The notes beneath the pieces were generated by a model. The model was not told where the DNA came from, ran no database searches, and was given only the letters and a program-made list of their open reading frames with translations. A program made the position numbers and the translations under genes. From contig NC_090750.1 in the NCBI RefSeq assembly GCF_036898095.1, positions 85,338,075-85,402,074 of the forward strand: a DNA stretch of 64,000 nt, given 5' to 3'. This DNA is from Palaemon carinicauda (Eukaryota > Arthropoda > Malacostraca > Decapoda > Palaemonidae). This document shows, piece by piece, positions 1 to 10,639 of the stretch (the stretch's first letter is position 1; each line of letters begins with the position of its first letter).

Positions 1-63
1 TTGGCTGTGATTAGCTTTGGTTGGTCTCTTATAACCGAGACCTAAAAAATTCTCTTGCTGTAT

Positions 64-66
<3 letters not shown>

Positions 67-124
<58 letters not shown>
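67..124 (+). repeat. (AAT)n microsatellite
   Basis: About 19 AAT units. Any frame through it gives poly-Ile or poly-Asn and is not a gene. Confidence 0.95.
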
Positions 125-125
<1 letters not shown>

Positions 126-187
126 CTTGCTTATAACCCATTGTTGTTCGCAACGGATCTCTCTGCGTAAGTTTATTCTGAGGCAAC

Positions 188-220
188 ACTATTATTATTA
201 TTATCATCATCATCATCATT

Positions 221-251
<31 letters not shown>

Positions 252-375
252 TTATTACTACTAGCTAACCTATAACCCTAGTTGGAAAAGCAAGATGCTA
301 TAAACCCAAGGGCTCCAACAGGGAATAATAGCCCAGTGAGGAAAGGAAACTATGAAATATTCGAAGTACATTAAC
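188..375 (-). mobile_element. Truncated non-LTR 3' end with (TAA)n tail
   Basis: An ATT/ATC-rich tail at about 188-258 is followed by the shared 3' UTR (ACCCTAGTTGGAAAAGCAAG...GCCCAGTGAGGAAAGGAAAC). It is a 5'-truncated copy of the family described at 376-1000. Confidence 0.75.
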
Positions 376-1000
376 ATTATTATTATTATTATTATTATTA
401 GCCAAGCTACAACCCTAGTTGGAAAAGCAAGAAGCTATAAGCCCAAGGACTCCAATAGGGAAAAATAGCCCAGTGAGGAAAGGAAATAAGGAAATAAACA
501 AATGATGAGAATAAATTAACAATAAATCATTCTAAAAACCATAACAACGTAAAAACAGATATGTCATATATAAACTATAGAAAGACTCATGTCAGCCTGG
601 TCAACATAAAAACATTTGCTCCAACTTTGAACTTTTGAAGTTCTACTGATTCAACTACCCGGTTAGGAAGATCATTCCACAACTTGGTAACAGCTGGAAT
701 AAAACTTCTTGAATGCTGTGTTGTATTGAGCATCATGATGGAAAAGGCCTGGCTATTAGAATTAACTGCCTGCCTAGTATTACGAACAGGATAGAATTGT
801 CCAGGGAGATCTGAATGTAAAGGATGGTCAGAGTTATGAAAAATCTTATGCAACATGCATAAAGAACTAATTGAACGACGGTGCCAAAGATTAATATCTA
901 GAATAATATCTTTCATATACTGTATCAACTATAAAAAAACAAGAGAAAGATAAATAAGATAGAATAGTGTGCCCGAGTGCACCCTCAAACAAGAGAACTC
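376..1000 (-). mobile_element. Non-LTR retrotransposon 3' end with C-terminal RT frame and (TAA)n tail
   Basis: The - strand frame 928-587 reads HRRSISSLCMLHKIFHNSDH, then LNTTQHSRSFIPAVTKLWND and LPNRVVESVELQKFKVGANV, the typical C-terminus of Jockey/CR1-type polymerases. Downstream on that strand comes a 3' UTR with CCAACTAGGGTTGTAGCTTG, ending in a TAA-repeat tail at 376-400. The same 3' UTR and tail recur at 188-350, 2073-2380 and 3969-4250. Confidence 0.8.
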
Positions 1001-1528
1001 AATTTGGATAGACTTTCAAGGCTGTCATTTCATCCTATGAAACCATTTTTAAAAATTTATTTTGAGATCCTAATGCGCTATTTTTTTCTATTTTCATTGA
1101 AATTGTGTTGATGACAGATTGGAATTATACCGAAAAATAGATTCAGTTATTGTACCCAGGTTAATGCAATACAAAATATGCTTACATTAATAGGAGTTTA
1201 GTTATTAGATACTAGAAAAGTAGAAACTTTCAGAAGTGAAAAGTTGCTTAAAGTGACCCATTTAGATTGTAGAATAAAACAATTATAAGAATTCCTTGTC
1301 GAAGAAAACTAGTGGGCTAAGGAGGAAAAATATTAAAATGAGATGAGATGTAGATGATCATTTCGTTTTGAGATCTTTCCTTTGCTAAATATGATGATCT
1401 AAAAGATATTTCAGGTTCCCATATAGAGTTTGATAATTTATCTTAATCAGTAATGACCCGATAATTTACATCTCTCAGTTAGGAAACGTTTCCTTTTGAA
1501 ATTAATTGTTTTCATAAGCTTTTGCATT

Positions 1529-1857
1529 GTTGTGGCCTGATTGGTAACGTCTGTCTAGTGATTGCCAGACTGGGGTTCGAATCCCGCTCAGACTCGTTAG
1601 TGCCATTAGTGTCTGCAACCTTACCATCCTTGTGAGCTAAGGTTGGGGGGTTTGGACGAGGCTATAGGTTTATCTGCTGAGTCATCAGCAGCCACTGCCT
1701 GGCCCTCCCTGGTCCTAGCTTGGGTGGAGAGGAGGCTTGGGCGCTGATCATATAATATATGGTCAGTCTTTAGGGCATTGTCCTGATTACTAGGGCAATG
1801 TCACTGTCCCTTGCCTCTGCCATTCATGAGCGACTTTAAATCTTTAAACCTTTAAAA
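1529..1857 (+). mobile_element. tRNA-derived SINE, copy 1
   Basis: The tRNA-like head GTGGCCTGATTGGTAACGTC carries an A-box-like segment, and GGGGTTCGAATCCCGC carries a B box. A body of about 250 bp follows, ending in CTTTAAATCTTTAAACCTTT. A second copy is at 16327. It is not a functional tRNA: no acceptor-stem pairing follows the T arm. Confidence 0.85.
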
Positions 1858-1969
1858 TAGTAGTCCACTCTCATTATAGTTTATTTTTCTAATTGATATC
1901 TATTGTTAGGAAATCTACTGTTGTATAATGACTGGCCTAATAATAATAAGTATGTGATTTTCTTTACAG

Positions 1970-2051
1970 ATTTTAGATGGCGAAGTCATCACAGAAATGC
2001 GGACAGCAGCTGCTTCAGCTGTGGCTACATTAGAACTTGTTGAGAAGAAAA
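1970..2051 (+). CDS. CRYM: CRYM-like exon (segment ILDGEVITEMRTAAAS)
   Basis: An 82-bp exon follows a tctttacag acceptor and ends at a gtaagt donor. It translates as ILDGEVITEMRTAAASAVAT and continues to LVEKK. This matches the strongly conserved 'DG..IT..RTAA.SA.AT' block of mu-crystallin and ornithine cyclodeaminase proteins. It ends in phase 1 and joins the next exon as AGT-AAT. It is the first exon of the gene visible in the window. Confidence 0.88.
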
Positions 2052-2072
2052 GTAAGTTGGCGTCTAATTTAG

Positions 2073-2073
2073 A

Positions 2074-2128
<55 letters not shown>

Positions 2129-2750
2129 TGCTAAGCTACAACCCTAGTTGGAAAAGCAGGATGTTATAAGCTCAGGGGCCAAACAGGGAAAATAGCCCAG
2201 TGAGGAAAGGAAACAAGGAAAAATAAAATATTTTAAGAAGAGTAACAACATTGAAATAAATATTTCATATACAAACTTTAAATAATTTAACAAAACAAGA
2301 GGAAGAGAAATTGGATAGAATAGTGTGCCCGAGTGTACCCTCAAGCAAGAGAACTCTAACCCAAGACAGTGGAAGACCATGGTACAGAGGCCATGGCACT
2401 ACCCACGACTAGAGAACAATGGTTTGATTTTGGAGTGTCCTTCTCCTAGAAGAGCTGCTTACCATAGCTAAAGAGTCTCTTCTACCCTTATCAAAAGGAA
2501 AGTAGCCACTGACCAATTACAGTGCAGTAGTTAATCCCTTGGGTGAAGAAGAATTGTTTGATAATCTCAGTGTGTCAGGTGAATGAGGACAGAGGAGAAT
2601 CTGTAAAGAATAAGCCAGACTATTCGGTGTATGAGTAGGCAAAGGGAAAGAACCGTAACTAGAGGGAAGGATCCAATGTAGTACTGTCTGGACAGTCAAA
2701 GGACCCCATAATTCTCTAGCGATAGTATGTCAAGGGTAAAAAATTTGTCT
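2073..2750 (-). mobile_element. Non-LTR 3' end copy with (TAA)n tail
   Basis: (ATT)18 at about 2073-2126, the shared 3' UTR to 2345, and then a further segment with AAGACAGTGGAAGACCATGG and AAAGTAGCCACTGACCAATT that is absent from the other copies here. I recall that segment as a common repeat in palaemonid shrimp DNA. It lies in a CRYM intron, antisense. Confidence 0.7.
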
Positions 2751-3129
2751 TATCAAAGGATCCAAGCCTCAGCTAAAATCAATAGAGCAAGTTCTGATTT
2801 AAGTGAAGAAACCCATGTAAAAACTAATATCATACTTTGAAAACATCTTTATGGTCGGTGAACTGACAATCTTCACATGTACTACACTCTTCGCCCCCAT
2901 TTTAAAAGTCTACTATCTCTTGGATAATCAGGCCTCTTGCCACTAAATGCCTGCTACAACTTCCACTCTGTTTTGTCACCTACAGCTTAGAAATTATACA
3001 TTATTTTCGCCAGTTAGAGAAATGGGTAAAAACGTTAGCATACTTGTATACTAAACAGTATATATGAAATATTAAAAAATATATAAAATATATTAAGATC
3101 AACAGCAACATTAAAATGGATCAATCATA

Positions 3130-3440
3130 ATAACTATGAAAAGTATCTGCAACAAGAGGTTCCACCGATTTATCCGTTAGATTAGGAAGATTAATTTACA
3201 ATCAGGTCCTGTTTGAATAAAACTTCTGGAATACTGGTGGTATTGAGTCTTATGATGAGGAAGGCAAGACTGTTGGAATTAACTGTATACCTAGTACTGC
3301 ATAAAAAGAGAAAATAAAATGGTACAGTCTGGAAATATCTTAATGCAAAGGATGGTTAGAATTAGAAAATTCTTATGCAACATGTACAAAGAACTGAACG
3401 ATGGTGCCAGAAATTTATATCCTGATTAGGACTAAGGAAT
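3130..3440 (-). pseudogene. Decayed C-terminal RT relic of the non-LTR family
   Basis: Nucleotide similarity to 620-900 is clear (AGGAAGATTAATTTACAATC, then AATAAAACTTCTGGAATACT, and CTTATGCAACATGTACAAAG) but there is no open frame. It is an older copy of the same polymerase C-terminus. Confidence 0.65.
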
Positions 3441-3682
3441 TTACTAGACAACAGGTTTTTATCCAACAAGTTAAGATGAAAGTCAACATATGAAGACCTA
3501 ACAGGAGAACATTACTCAAAACAAGGTATTATGAATTAAAACATTTCTTCAGGATAGATTGATCACCAAAAATCTTAGAATACTTTCTCAAAACAGTATG
3601 TCAATATTCGTGCAACTGAAGAATAAACGGATCGGATGTGTTTCTGAAAAGTATATTTGCCATCAAGAAGCACACCTAGGAT

Positions 3683-3790
3683 TTTAACCCTAACAAAACT
3701 CAATGTATGATTGTAAGTAGTTCAGGGGCAGTGGCTCTTCAACATCCAGACCTTTGAATTGACAATGTACCCCAAATTATTTACAAGGGA
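3683..3790 (+). pseudogene. Small fragment of the same non-LTR reverse transcriptase
   Basis: CCTAACAAAACTCAATGTAT and the following bases translate as NPNKTQCMIVSSSGAVALQH. They closely parallel 6862-6955 (NPNKT*SMIVNRSRTVAPQH), just after the YADD region. It is a short relic. Confidence 0.7.
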
Positions 3791-3968
3791 TATATATCTG
3801 CACTGTTGCCAAGTGTTACAGAAACTGAGCATTTATAAATGTGAACTGTACTTAAACAAAATACCCATCCAAGCTAGGATCGGGAAGACTAGATAGTGGC
3901 TGCCGATGACTTTGCATGTACTTTAGACATAATAAACTTCCTCCCTACTAACAAATTCCTTACCAATA

Positions 3969-4016
<48 letters not shown>

Positions 4017-4250
4017 TCTTGCTAAGCTACAACCCTAGTTGGAAAAGCAGGATGCTATAAGCTCAGGGGCCCCAACAGGGAAAATAGCCCAGTCAGGAAA
4101 GGAAACAAGGAAAAATAAAATATTTTAAGAACAGTAAAAACATTGAAATAAATATTTCCTATATTAACTATAAAAACTTAACAAAACAAGAGGAAGAGAA
4201 ACTAGATAGAACAGTGTGCCCGAGTGTACCCTCAAGCAAGAGAACTCTGT
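3969..4250 (-). mobile_element. Non-LTR 3' end copy with (TAA)n tail
   Basis: A pure ATT run at 3969-4014, then the shared 3' UTR to the GAGAACTCTG region. Very similar to the copy at 2073. Antisense in the same CRYM intron. Confidence 0.75.
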
Positions 4251-4561
4251 CCAACCTACTACCTATAAGAGATATTAAGTTTTTTTTACGGAGAAATCTA
4301 TCAAAGATCGAGTGGAGATTCATCTCAATCCACAGATTGCAAGGAGCTGATGGATCACAAGCATTTTTGTCTGAGTAGTCAGTGAGGAATGATATAAAGT
4401 ATTTTTGACAAGTAAAGTACACAGGAGACTTGGGAAATTTAGATTTTAAATGACGCCTTTAATATTAGCTGTTAGAGAGGACTGTATGCTGGTAATTACA
4501 AGAATATTTGGACTTCTAGTACCTAAGTAATAACTTTTGTAATATGTATTCTTAATTACAG

Positions 4562-4647
4562 GTAATTTGATAGTTGCTGTTCTTGGAGCTGGTACACAGG
4601 GCCGTTCACATGCACGTGTTATGTCGTACTTATTTAAGGGCTGCAAG
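4562..4647 (+). CDS. CRYM: CRYM-like exon carrying the Rossmann-fold glycine motif
   Basis: An 86-bp exon between cttaattacag and gtactt. It encodes NLIVAVLGAGTQGRSHARVM followed by SYLFKGCK. The GAGTQG sequence is the GxGxxG dinucleotide-binding turn of the Rossmann fold, as expected for an NAD(P)H-dependent reductase. Open frame continues past the donor into an ATC/ATT microsatellite, but that part is intronic because the next exon resumes the protein in phase. Confidence 0.9.
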
Positions 4648-4684
4648 GTACTTATAAGTGACTTTACCAGACTTATCAAAGCAT

Positions 4685-4765
4685 TATATCATCATCATCA
4701 TCATCATCATCATTATTATTATTATCATTATTATTATTATCATCATCATCATATTTCTACTATTA
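4685..4765 (+). repeat. (ATC/ATT)n microsatellite
   Basis: Mixed ATC and ATT triplets just downstream of the second visible CRYM exon. They create a spurious His/Tyr-rich extension of the open frame. Confidence 0.9.
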
Positions 4766-5063
4766 TTACCATCATCATTATAAATGAAAATGTACAAACA
4801 TACATATACATAACAATACTAAAAGCCTTCTACTTACAAGCTAAGTTTCTGAATATTATCTTGGTCAAGTATGCAGAAAGTGGAAAACAAAGAGAAGAGA
4901 ATAACGCAAATTGAGGCGTGCTTAAACAAACATACTATGTACAGTCTTTGCACCCATAAATAACAAACAGAGCTACGGCAATCAAACCTTGATGCAAACT
5001 GGATTAGGATTATATTTGTAAAGTTTGAAACACAGTGCATCAATTATAAGCTCTACTTAACAG

Positions 5064-5256
5064 ATTAGGATTTGGAGCAGGACCAAACAGTCGTCTCAAA
5101 CCCTTGCAGCAACTTTGGCATCAGAAGGAATAGTGATGGAGGTGGTAACGAGTGTGGAGGAAGCAGTCAAAGATGCAGATATTATCAACACCTGTACCAT
5201 GGCATCCAAGCCTATTCTGAAAGCTGAATGGGTGAAACCAGGTGCCCATATTAATA
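5064..5256 (+). CDS. CRYM: CRYM-like exon (Rossmann domain, continued)
   Basis: A 193-bp exon after acttaacag, ending at a gtaagtg donor. It encodes IRIWSRTKQSSQTLAATLAS, a diverged middle, then ADIINTCTMASKPILKAEWV and KPGAHIN. The IxIWxRT strand and the 'KPGAHIN.VGA' block are hallmarks of mu-crystallin. The exon ends in phase 1, and the split codon AGT joins it to the next exon. Confidence 0.92.
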
Positions 5257-5476
5257 GTAAGTGAAAACTATTTACCCTTTTTCTGATACAATATATGAAC
5301 TGATTGAGTTGAAGTTCAAACAATCTACAGTGCAAAATAAATGACAGATCTAATTCTAGAAGAGCTCATCAAAATTACTATGTAACTATCCAGAATACAG
5401 TACAAAGAAAATGAGTTCTTATCAAATCCTTATTATTAGTACAGTACCAGGAATGTCCCCTTAATTTCTTCTATAG

Positions 5477-5578
5477 GTGTTGGAGCCCCTTCCCCTGACA
5501 AACAAGAACTCGAGGAAGAACTTGTTCGAAAGGCAATGATATATGCAGACAGTAAAGATGCTGCCTTTAAAGAGTCAG
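5477..5578 (+). CDS. CRYM: CRYM-like exon (VGAPSPDKQELEEELVRKA)
   Basis: A 102-bp exon between ttcttctatag and gtatgg. It encodes VGAPSPDKQELEEELVRKA then MIYADSKDAAFKESG. This matches the 'VGA..PD..EL...L...A..YVDS...A..ESGD' stretch of mu-crystallin. Phase 1 at both ends. About 230 bp downstream, still in the intron, a broken non-LTR reverse transcriptase begins. Confidence 0.92.
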
Positions 5579-5798
5579 GTATGGTGACGTCTTCAAACAG
5601 TATACATATTTTCTGTCTTGGTTTAGTTGAAAATAAGGAATTCTATAATAAAGTTGTATTATAAGAAAAAAAAATACAATGATTGTTATACAGGATATAA
5701 TAAATAACTTATTTAATATCATTATTAAATTATTTAGTCAAACCAACAAGTTTAAACTTTTAACTCATGGGTTTAGCCAAACAGTCCATTCTCGATAG

Positions 5799-6990
5799 AT
5801 GGATCTTATTTCTGGTATAATCCAGGAACATAATTGGTGGATTAACCTTAAATCTGCACTCTTTGGTGTAGATGCAACAGTTCCTCCTTTACTTAAACCA
5901 GGTGGCTCTGTCACTTACTGTCCAAAGGAAAAGGCAACCCTTTTGGCAGATGCATTTGACAGTAAGCAGAGTAATGAGAAACTCGAACTTCCTCATTCCT
6001 GTTTTCCCGAGGCTAAACTAATTAGTTTAGCTTTTTGAGCTTGTGAAATTACAGCTCTCTTGACGGACCTTAATGCTTATGGAGGTGTAGACTCAAATGG
6101 TATTTTCCTTTGTTTTTTTATAAAAACTGCAGACTTCTTAGATCCAAAGTTATCTGTTATTTTACATAAGTTAGTTAGAAGAGGAGCTTTCAGCACTTGT
6201 TGGAGAATTGGTAATGTTACTCCACTATGTAAATGTGTTTGTGGTAGCTCAAGTCCAACTGATTACTAGCCAATTTCCATAACTCCCATATTATCTAAAG
6301 TTTTTGAATGTCTTTTGGCAAAACATCTTAATATGTTTGTTGAAGGTAATCATCTGTTCCCAAGTTTGCAATTTGTTTTTGTAAAGACCTTGGAGCATGT
6401 GATGTCCTTCTTACAATCTTCAATGCTGTACACAAATCCCTTGATTGTGGTCAGGAAGTTCGTATGATTGGCCTTGATTTTGGTGCTGCCTTTGACCATG
6501 TTGATCATGAGGCCCTTTTCTTCAAACTTAAACAGTTGGGAGTGGGTGGTTCGTTTCTCAGCATCATTATTGAATTTTTTAGTAACAGATCGCAAAGAGT
6601 TGTTGTTGATGGGCACCATAGTGAGTATAGGAATGTGATATCTGGTGTTCCTCAGGGTAGTGTTCTTGGCCCATTACTTTTCATACTATATACACATGAC
6701 ATGTGATTTGGCCTAGAAAACAAGCTTGTTCCATATGCAGATGATGCTACTCTCTTTGCATCAATTCCATCTCCTCAATGTAGACCTAGGGTTGCTGAAT
6801 CCCTTAATAGAGATCTAGCTAAAATTAGTGCATGGTGAAAATTATGGGGTATGAAGTTGAATCCTAACAAAACTTAAAGTATGATTGTAAATAGGTCAAG
6901 GACAGTGGCTCCTCAACATCCAGATCTCAGCATTGATAATGTTTCTTTAATTTTGTATGACTGTTTTAGCACCAAAATAAAGTCCTAAAA
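5799..6990 (+). pseudogene. Non-LTR retrotransposon reverse transcriptase fragment
   Basis: Interrupted frames encode typical LINE reverse transcriptase blocks: KATLLADAFDSKQSNEKLEL, an LTPLCK-like block near 6220, MIGLDFGAAFDHVDHEALFF (A motif), SGVPQGSVLGPLLFILYT (B motif), LVPYADDATLFAS (catalytic YADD) and WGMKLNPNKT. Stops at about 6036, 6270, 6706 and 6838 and a frameshift around 6300-6460 kill it. It lies in a CRYM intron in the sense direction. It appears to belong to a Jockey/CR1-like clade, but the clade assignment is tentative. Confidence 0.88.
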
Positions 6991-7297
6991 ATTAAAAGCA
7001 CAATTTTATATCAAAATGACTTGTTTTTCAAATAAAAATATGAAAAACTGTGCACAACACTCCTAAGAAAGGCAAATTATTTACATAAACTTCAAGAAAC
7101 TGCAATTCACAGTGGAACTTTGTTCAATGTTTGAAATTTTAAAATGAAGTAAATTTGTCTGACAATTATGCCTCGGCATTATATGACAATAACACTGAAT
7201 GGAGCAGCGCTATGTTGTGTAAGAATTAAAAATTGTAGTACTGTACACAGTTTGGCTCACATAAATAGTAATACTACACTGTTTCTTTCATCCACAG

Positions 7298-7402
7298 GGG
7301 ATGTTATTAAAGCTGGTGCTTCAGTGTTTGCAGAAATTGGGGAAGTAATTCTACAAACTCGAGTGGCTAGGAAGGACAGCACAACAATATTCAAATCTCT
7401 AG
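7298..7402 (+). CDS. CRYM: CRYM-like exon (GDVIKAGASVFAEIGEVI)
   Basis: A 105-bp exon after a ttctttcatccacag acceptor, ending at gtaagc. It encodes GDVIKAGASVFAEIGEVILQ, then a variable stretch, then TTIFKSLG. This corresponds to the conserved 'GD...AE.GE......R....T.FKSLG' block of the family. The codon GGT is split across the next intron, which is about 10.3 kb long because DIRS copy A lies in it. Confidence 0.92.
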
Positions 7403-9262
7403 GTAAGCAATATATTACATGTTTCAGTAAAAAAAAAAAAAATATTCAAAAGGTGATGTGGAAAATTAGAAGAAGCTCCAAATGATATAAGTTCCATAAA
7501 CTCTTATGACCATATGCAATTTCAGTACAGTAAAGGTCAAACTAGAACCTCAATCAGTTACTCAGTGGAGTTTCATTTACTACTTAGCAACAAGGCTGAC
7601 ATATCCTTATGAAATAGCTGAATTTTTTTTTTCTATCATATGATGAGGGATTTCTTTTTTTTAAATCTTGATAAAAAATTGTTAAACAGAAAAACACCAC
7701 CATCAGAATGATAACAGGAAGCCCAAGGGTTTGGAGCCACTCCTAGGTCTTTCCCTTAGTTAGGCCCCATGTCACATGAAGGATATACTTTTGACAAGAA
7801 TGGCGAATCTTCCCAACCTGCTTAGATCACTGTCACACTGTAACCATATAAATATCTAGGAGAGACTGCAATCTTGCAGTTCAACAGCTTCAGTTGCAAA
7901 AATTTCACCCTAGAGTGGCTGAGTGAAAGCAGCCTCTTCCTTGATGAGAGGTGTCCTATGAGGGACTGTTACAGGTTGTCTGGTAGACTAGGATTAGGAT
8001 CAGAACTGAAAGTACAGTAACAAAAATCAGTTGAACTAAAGCTGTTCTGGTGTCAGTATACAACCCAAAGATAATGGCTCTCGTAAAGAAGATAAGTTCA
8101 GACTTCCTTTAGTTATTGACACAATATAGCCTGTCGTTTAGATACTTGTTCAGTGGTCACCAACAACCTGTTGATTTTGGAACCCAGAAAAGACAACTAA
8201 AGGAGTGAGGACAATAATTTTCCCTTCTTAAACCACGGGTTCTGGACCAGTGTAGTTCCCTTGCTGTCTAAAACCCTAAACCTTTCATCAGGATTGCCAC
8301 TGTATTTCTCTAAGTCACTGACAGTGACAGGATGAGGAAGGTGGGACTTGTCTCCAGAAAGGGAGTCAAGAACCAACTATGACAATGTTTGCAGCCCACA
8401 CTTCTGCTCCTCTCTCCTTCCAGGGCCTCCCATATTGCTGAATAAAGTCCCAATGGTTGAAGAACTTCTGTGGAAGATGGTAACTTCATTTTTACTTTCC
8501 TACTTTAGATGCAGATTTTGCTAACAATTACCATTATTCTATTGCCCAAAAGGGTAACTGCCGTCCCCTCATTAGTGTCTGTTTGTTGGAACGAATTGGT
8601 AGAATTACCTAGATAATGCTGAAAATCATTTGGTACTGCAATGCCAATGCGAAACACAGGCTATTCCATCTTAGTTTTAAAGATGATCTGGAGGATAAAG
8701 GGGTATCCAGGTTCATCATTCCTGATCTGGTCACTGTGACGAACCAATTTTAGTTTCTTAACCAACCTTTCATGGAACAGGGAAGGATTAAGCAGTATAA
8801 AATAGACCTTCAGTTTATAGCATCCAAGGAGGACAGACAGGTCCATAGTCTCATTGGCTAGAAAATAGACCAATGTCCATAAATGGGGAACGATGCCAGT
8901 TCCAGCAAAACTGCCATCCTCCTGTTAATGACCTCTTCTATGACTTGCCCTTCTCTACCAACAAAGAACTGCTGACTACAATAATCCTCTGGCAGCTGGT
9001 GATAACTAAAGACTTTAGAGAGCATCTCTCAGTTATATTAGACTTACAGGAGAAAGGATTATAGATGGAATGTAGGATTTTGCAAGTCTACTTCACTATG
9101 CCCTCCACAGATGAAGGTAGGATACCCACCAGCTAAAACTTTGATGGTACTGGTTACTGGTACTAAATGTGATGGTACTGCTTACTGATTGATGTATGAG
9201 CTTGTATCGCCACAGAGAGATGCCCAATGATGAGGAACGATCCTCCTATATCACATCAGGTC
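7403..9262. other. CRYM intron sequence without a recognised element
   Basis: Some stretches (8660-9060) have mixed composition with short frames on both strands and may be very old retroelement sequence. I could not match them to the families elsewhere in the window. Confidence 0.4.
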
Positions 9263-9281
9263 TTTTTAAATATTTAACTTA

Positions 9282-9439
9282 GCCGGTGAATATATAATAG
9301 CTGCAACTCTGTTGCTCGACAGACAAAAAACAGTAAAAACTCGCCAGCGATCGCTATACAGGTTGCGGGTGTGCCCACCAGCGCCAACTGTCGGCCAGAT
9401 ACCACTCTCTCGATGTAAACAAAGACTCAATTTCTTCTC
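9282..9439 (+). repeat. Copy A 5' inverted terminal repeat
   Basis: It runs from CCGGTGAATATATAATAG through a GCGATCGC palindrome to the AATTTCTTCTC region. It is near-identical to the reverse complement of 15404-15561. The GCGATCGC core is kept in most terminal repeats of both main families in this window, the diverged E 5' part excepted. Confidence 0.92.
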
Positions 9440-10027
9440 TGTCGACGTGTCGACAAGACGTACTTTTACTCGCTGTAGAACCTGGAGTTTTCTCAACATA
9501 TTTGGTGAAGTACTTCATTTTGGTTTGAGCTTTCGCAGTGCAGGTGTTTTATCTTCATCTTAAATCTTGAACTCGTTTTGGATAGATTTAATTTTTGGTG
9601 ACAAAGAGAGTATGGACTTTCTTTGACTTTTAAATGGCCGACCCTTCCCTTAGACGGAAGTGTGTTTAGGCTTTTAGTAATTATCTTATCACGTTATAAA
9701 TTAATTATAGATTTTCCTCTATATATTTTATATCTCACCGCCTTTATTAGGCCTCTTCGATTAACTTTCCATTTATAATAAACATAAAAAATAAATTTTA
9801 ATGTTTTGTTTATATGCGACCTTTCCTGAGAGTAGGCGGTCCTAACTTGGAAACCGAAGTTAAACAACGTTGAGCCCTTTCAATCGTAAATAGCTTTTAA
9901 AGAGCAAATGATTTAAAACTTTTTAAATGAATATTTTTAATAAATATTTTATGAAAGATTTTCTTTGAATAGTCTTCGTACTGTTTTCAAAGATGAACTA
10001 ACGTTTAGTTTATTTATGCTACGCAGT

Positions 10028-10046
10028 TTGCGCTCTATCGTTACGA
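10028..10046 (+). repeat. Conserved palindrome in the copy A leader
   Basis: CTCTATCGTTACGATAGAG, perfect 9-bp arms around one base. The same sequence lies in the leaders of B (about 32872-32892) and C (about 41873-41892), each beside a GA-rich run. Role unknown. Confidence 0.8.
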
Positions 10047-10639
10047 TAGAGAGAGAGAGTATCACGGTTTCACTTTGCAGAAAGAGTAAATCGATTCTGA
10101 CGTTTTGTTCATTCTTCTTTCAAAGCTTAAATGTTTTAAATTCTATTTTAAAGGAACTTTTTAATTGAAAAACCTTTCAGTTTTTTCCTTTGGTCAAATA
10201 ACATGTTTTTTTGACGAAACGTAATTGGGCTCTTCTCTTAGGTGCGAAATCAAGAGAGAGAGAGAGAGAGAGAGATAGAGACGGAGGGAGAGAGAGGAGA
10301 GAAAACGTTCCGTTCAAGCGGGTAACGTTTTTAGTTTTATTCTCGTCCCCAGGCAATGTACGGTGAGAGATTGAAAACGTAGTTTTGAATGAACTAGTGT
10401 TTATTCTCTTCCCCAACCACTGAATTTTTTATCTTAAAAGATGTTTACTGTTTTTTTGCTGGTATTAATGTGCTTGCATTATACGACTGATTTCGCATTT
10501 ACTACCTTTTGATGAGGGTAGAATTGCGTGCTTCAGGTAGAAATCAGTAAAAGTTTCGATTTCAGTGAAATAAGTGCAAAACAGAAAATCGTAGTGATAA
10601 AGTGATATTGCGCAAAGTGTTACAGTGTTGCGTCCGAGG

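Noticed and set aside
55..264. Poly-Ile/Tyr open frame at the window start
   Set aside because: Translation of AAT/ATT microsatellites.
1529..1600. tRNA gene
   Set aside because: A and B box-like elements are present, but there is no complementary acceptor stem. The sequence continues into a 250-bp body shared with a second copy, so it is a SINE.
4648..4914. Extension of the CRYM exon to a 115-residue ORF
   Set aside because: The frame runs through a GTACTT donor into an ATC/ATT microsatellite. The next exon at 5064 continues the conserved protein in phase.
5799..6990. Functional reverse transcriptase gene
   Set aside because: At least four stops and a frameshift interrupt it within 1.2 kb.
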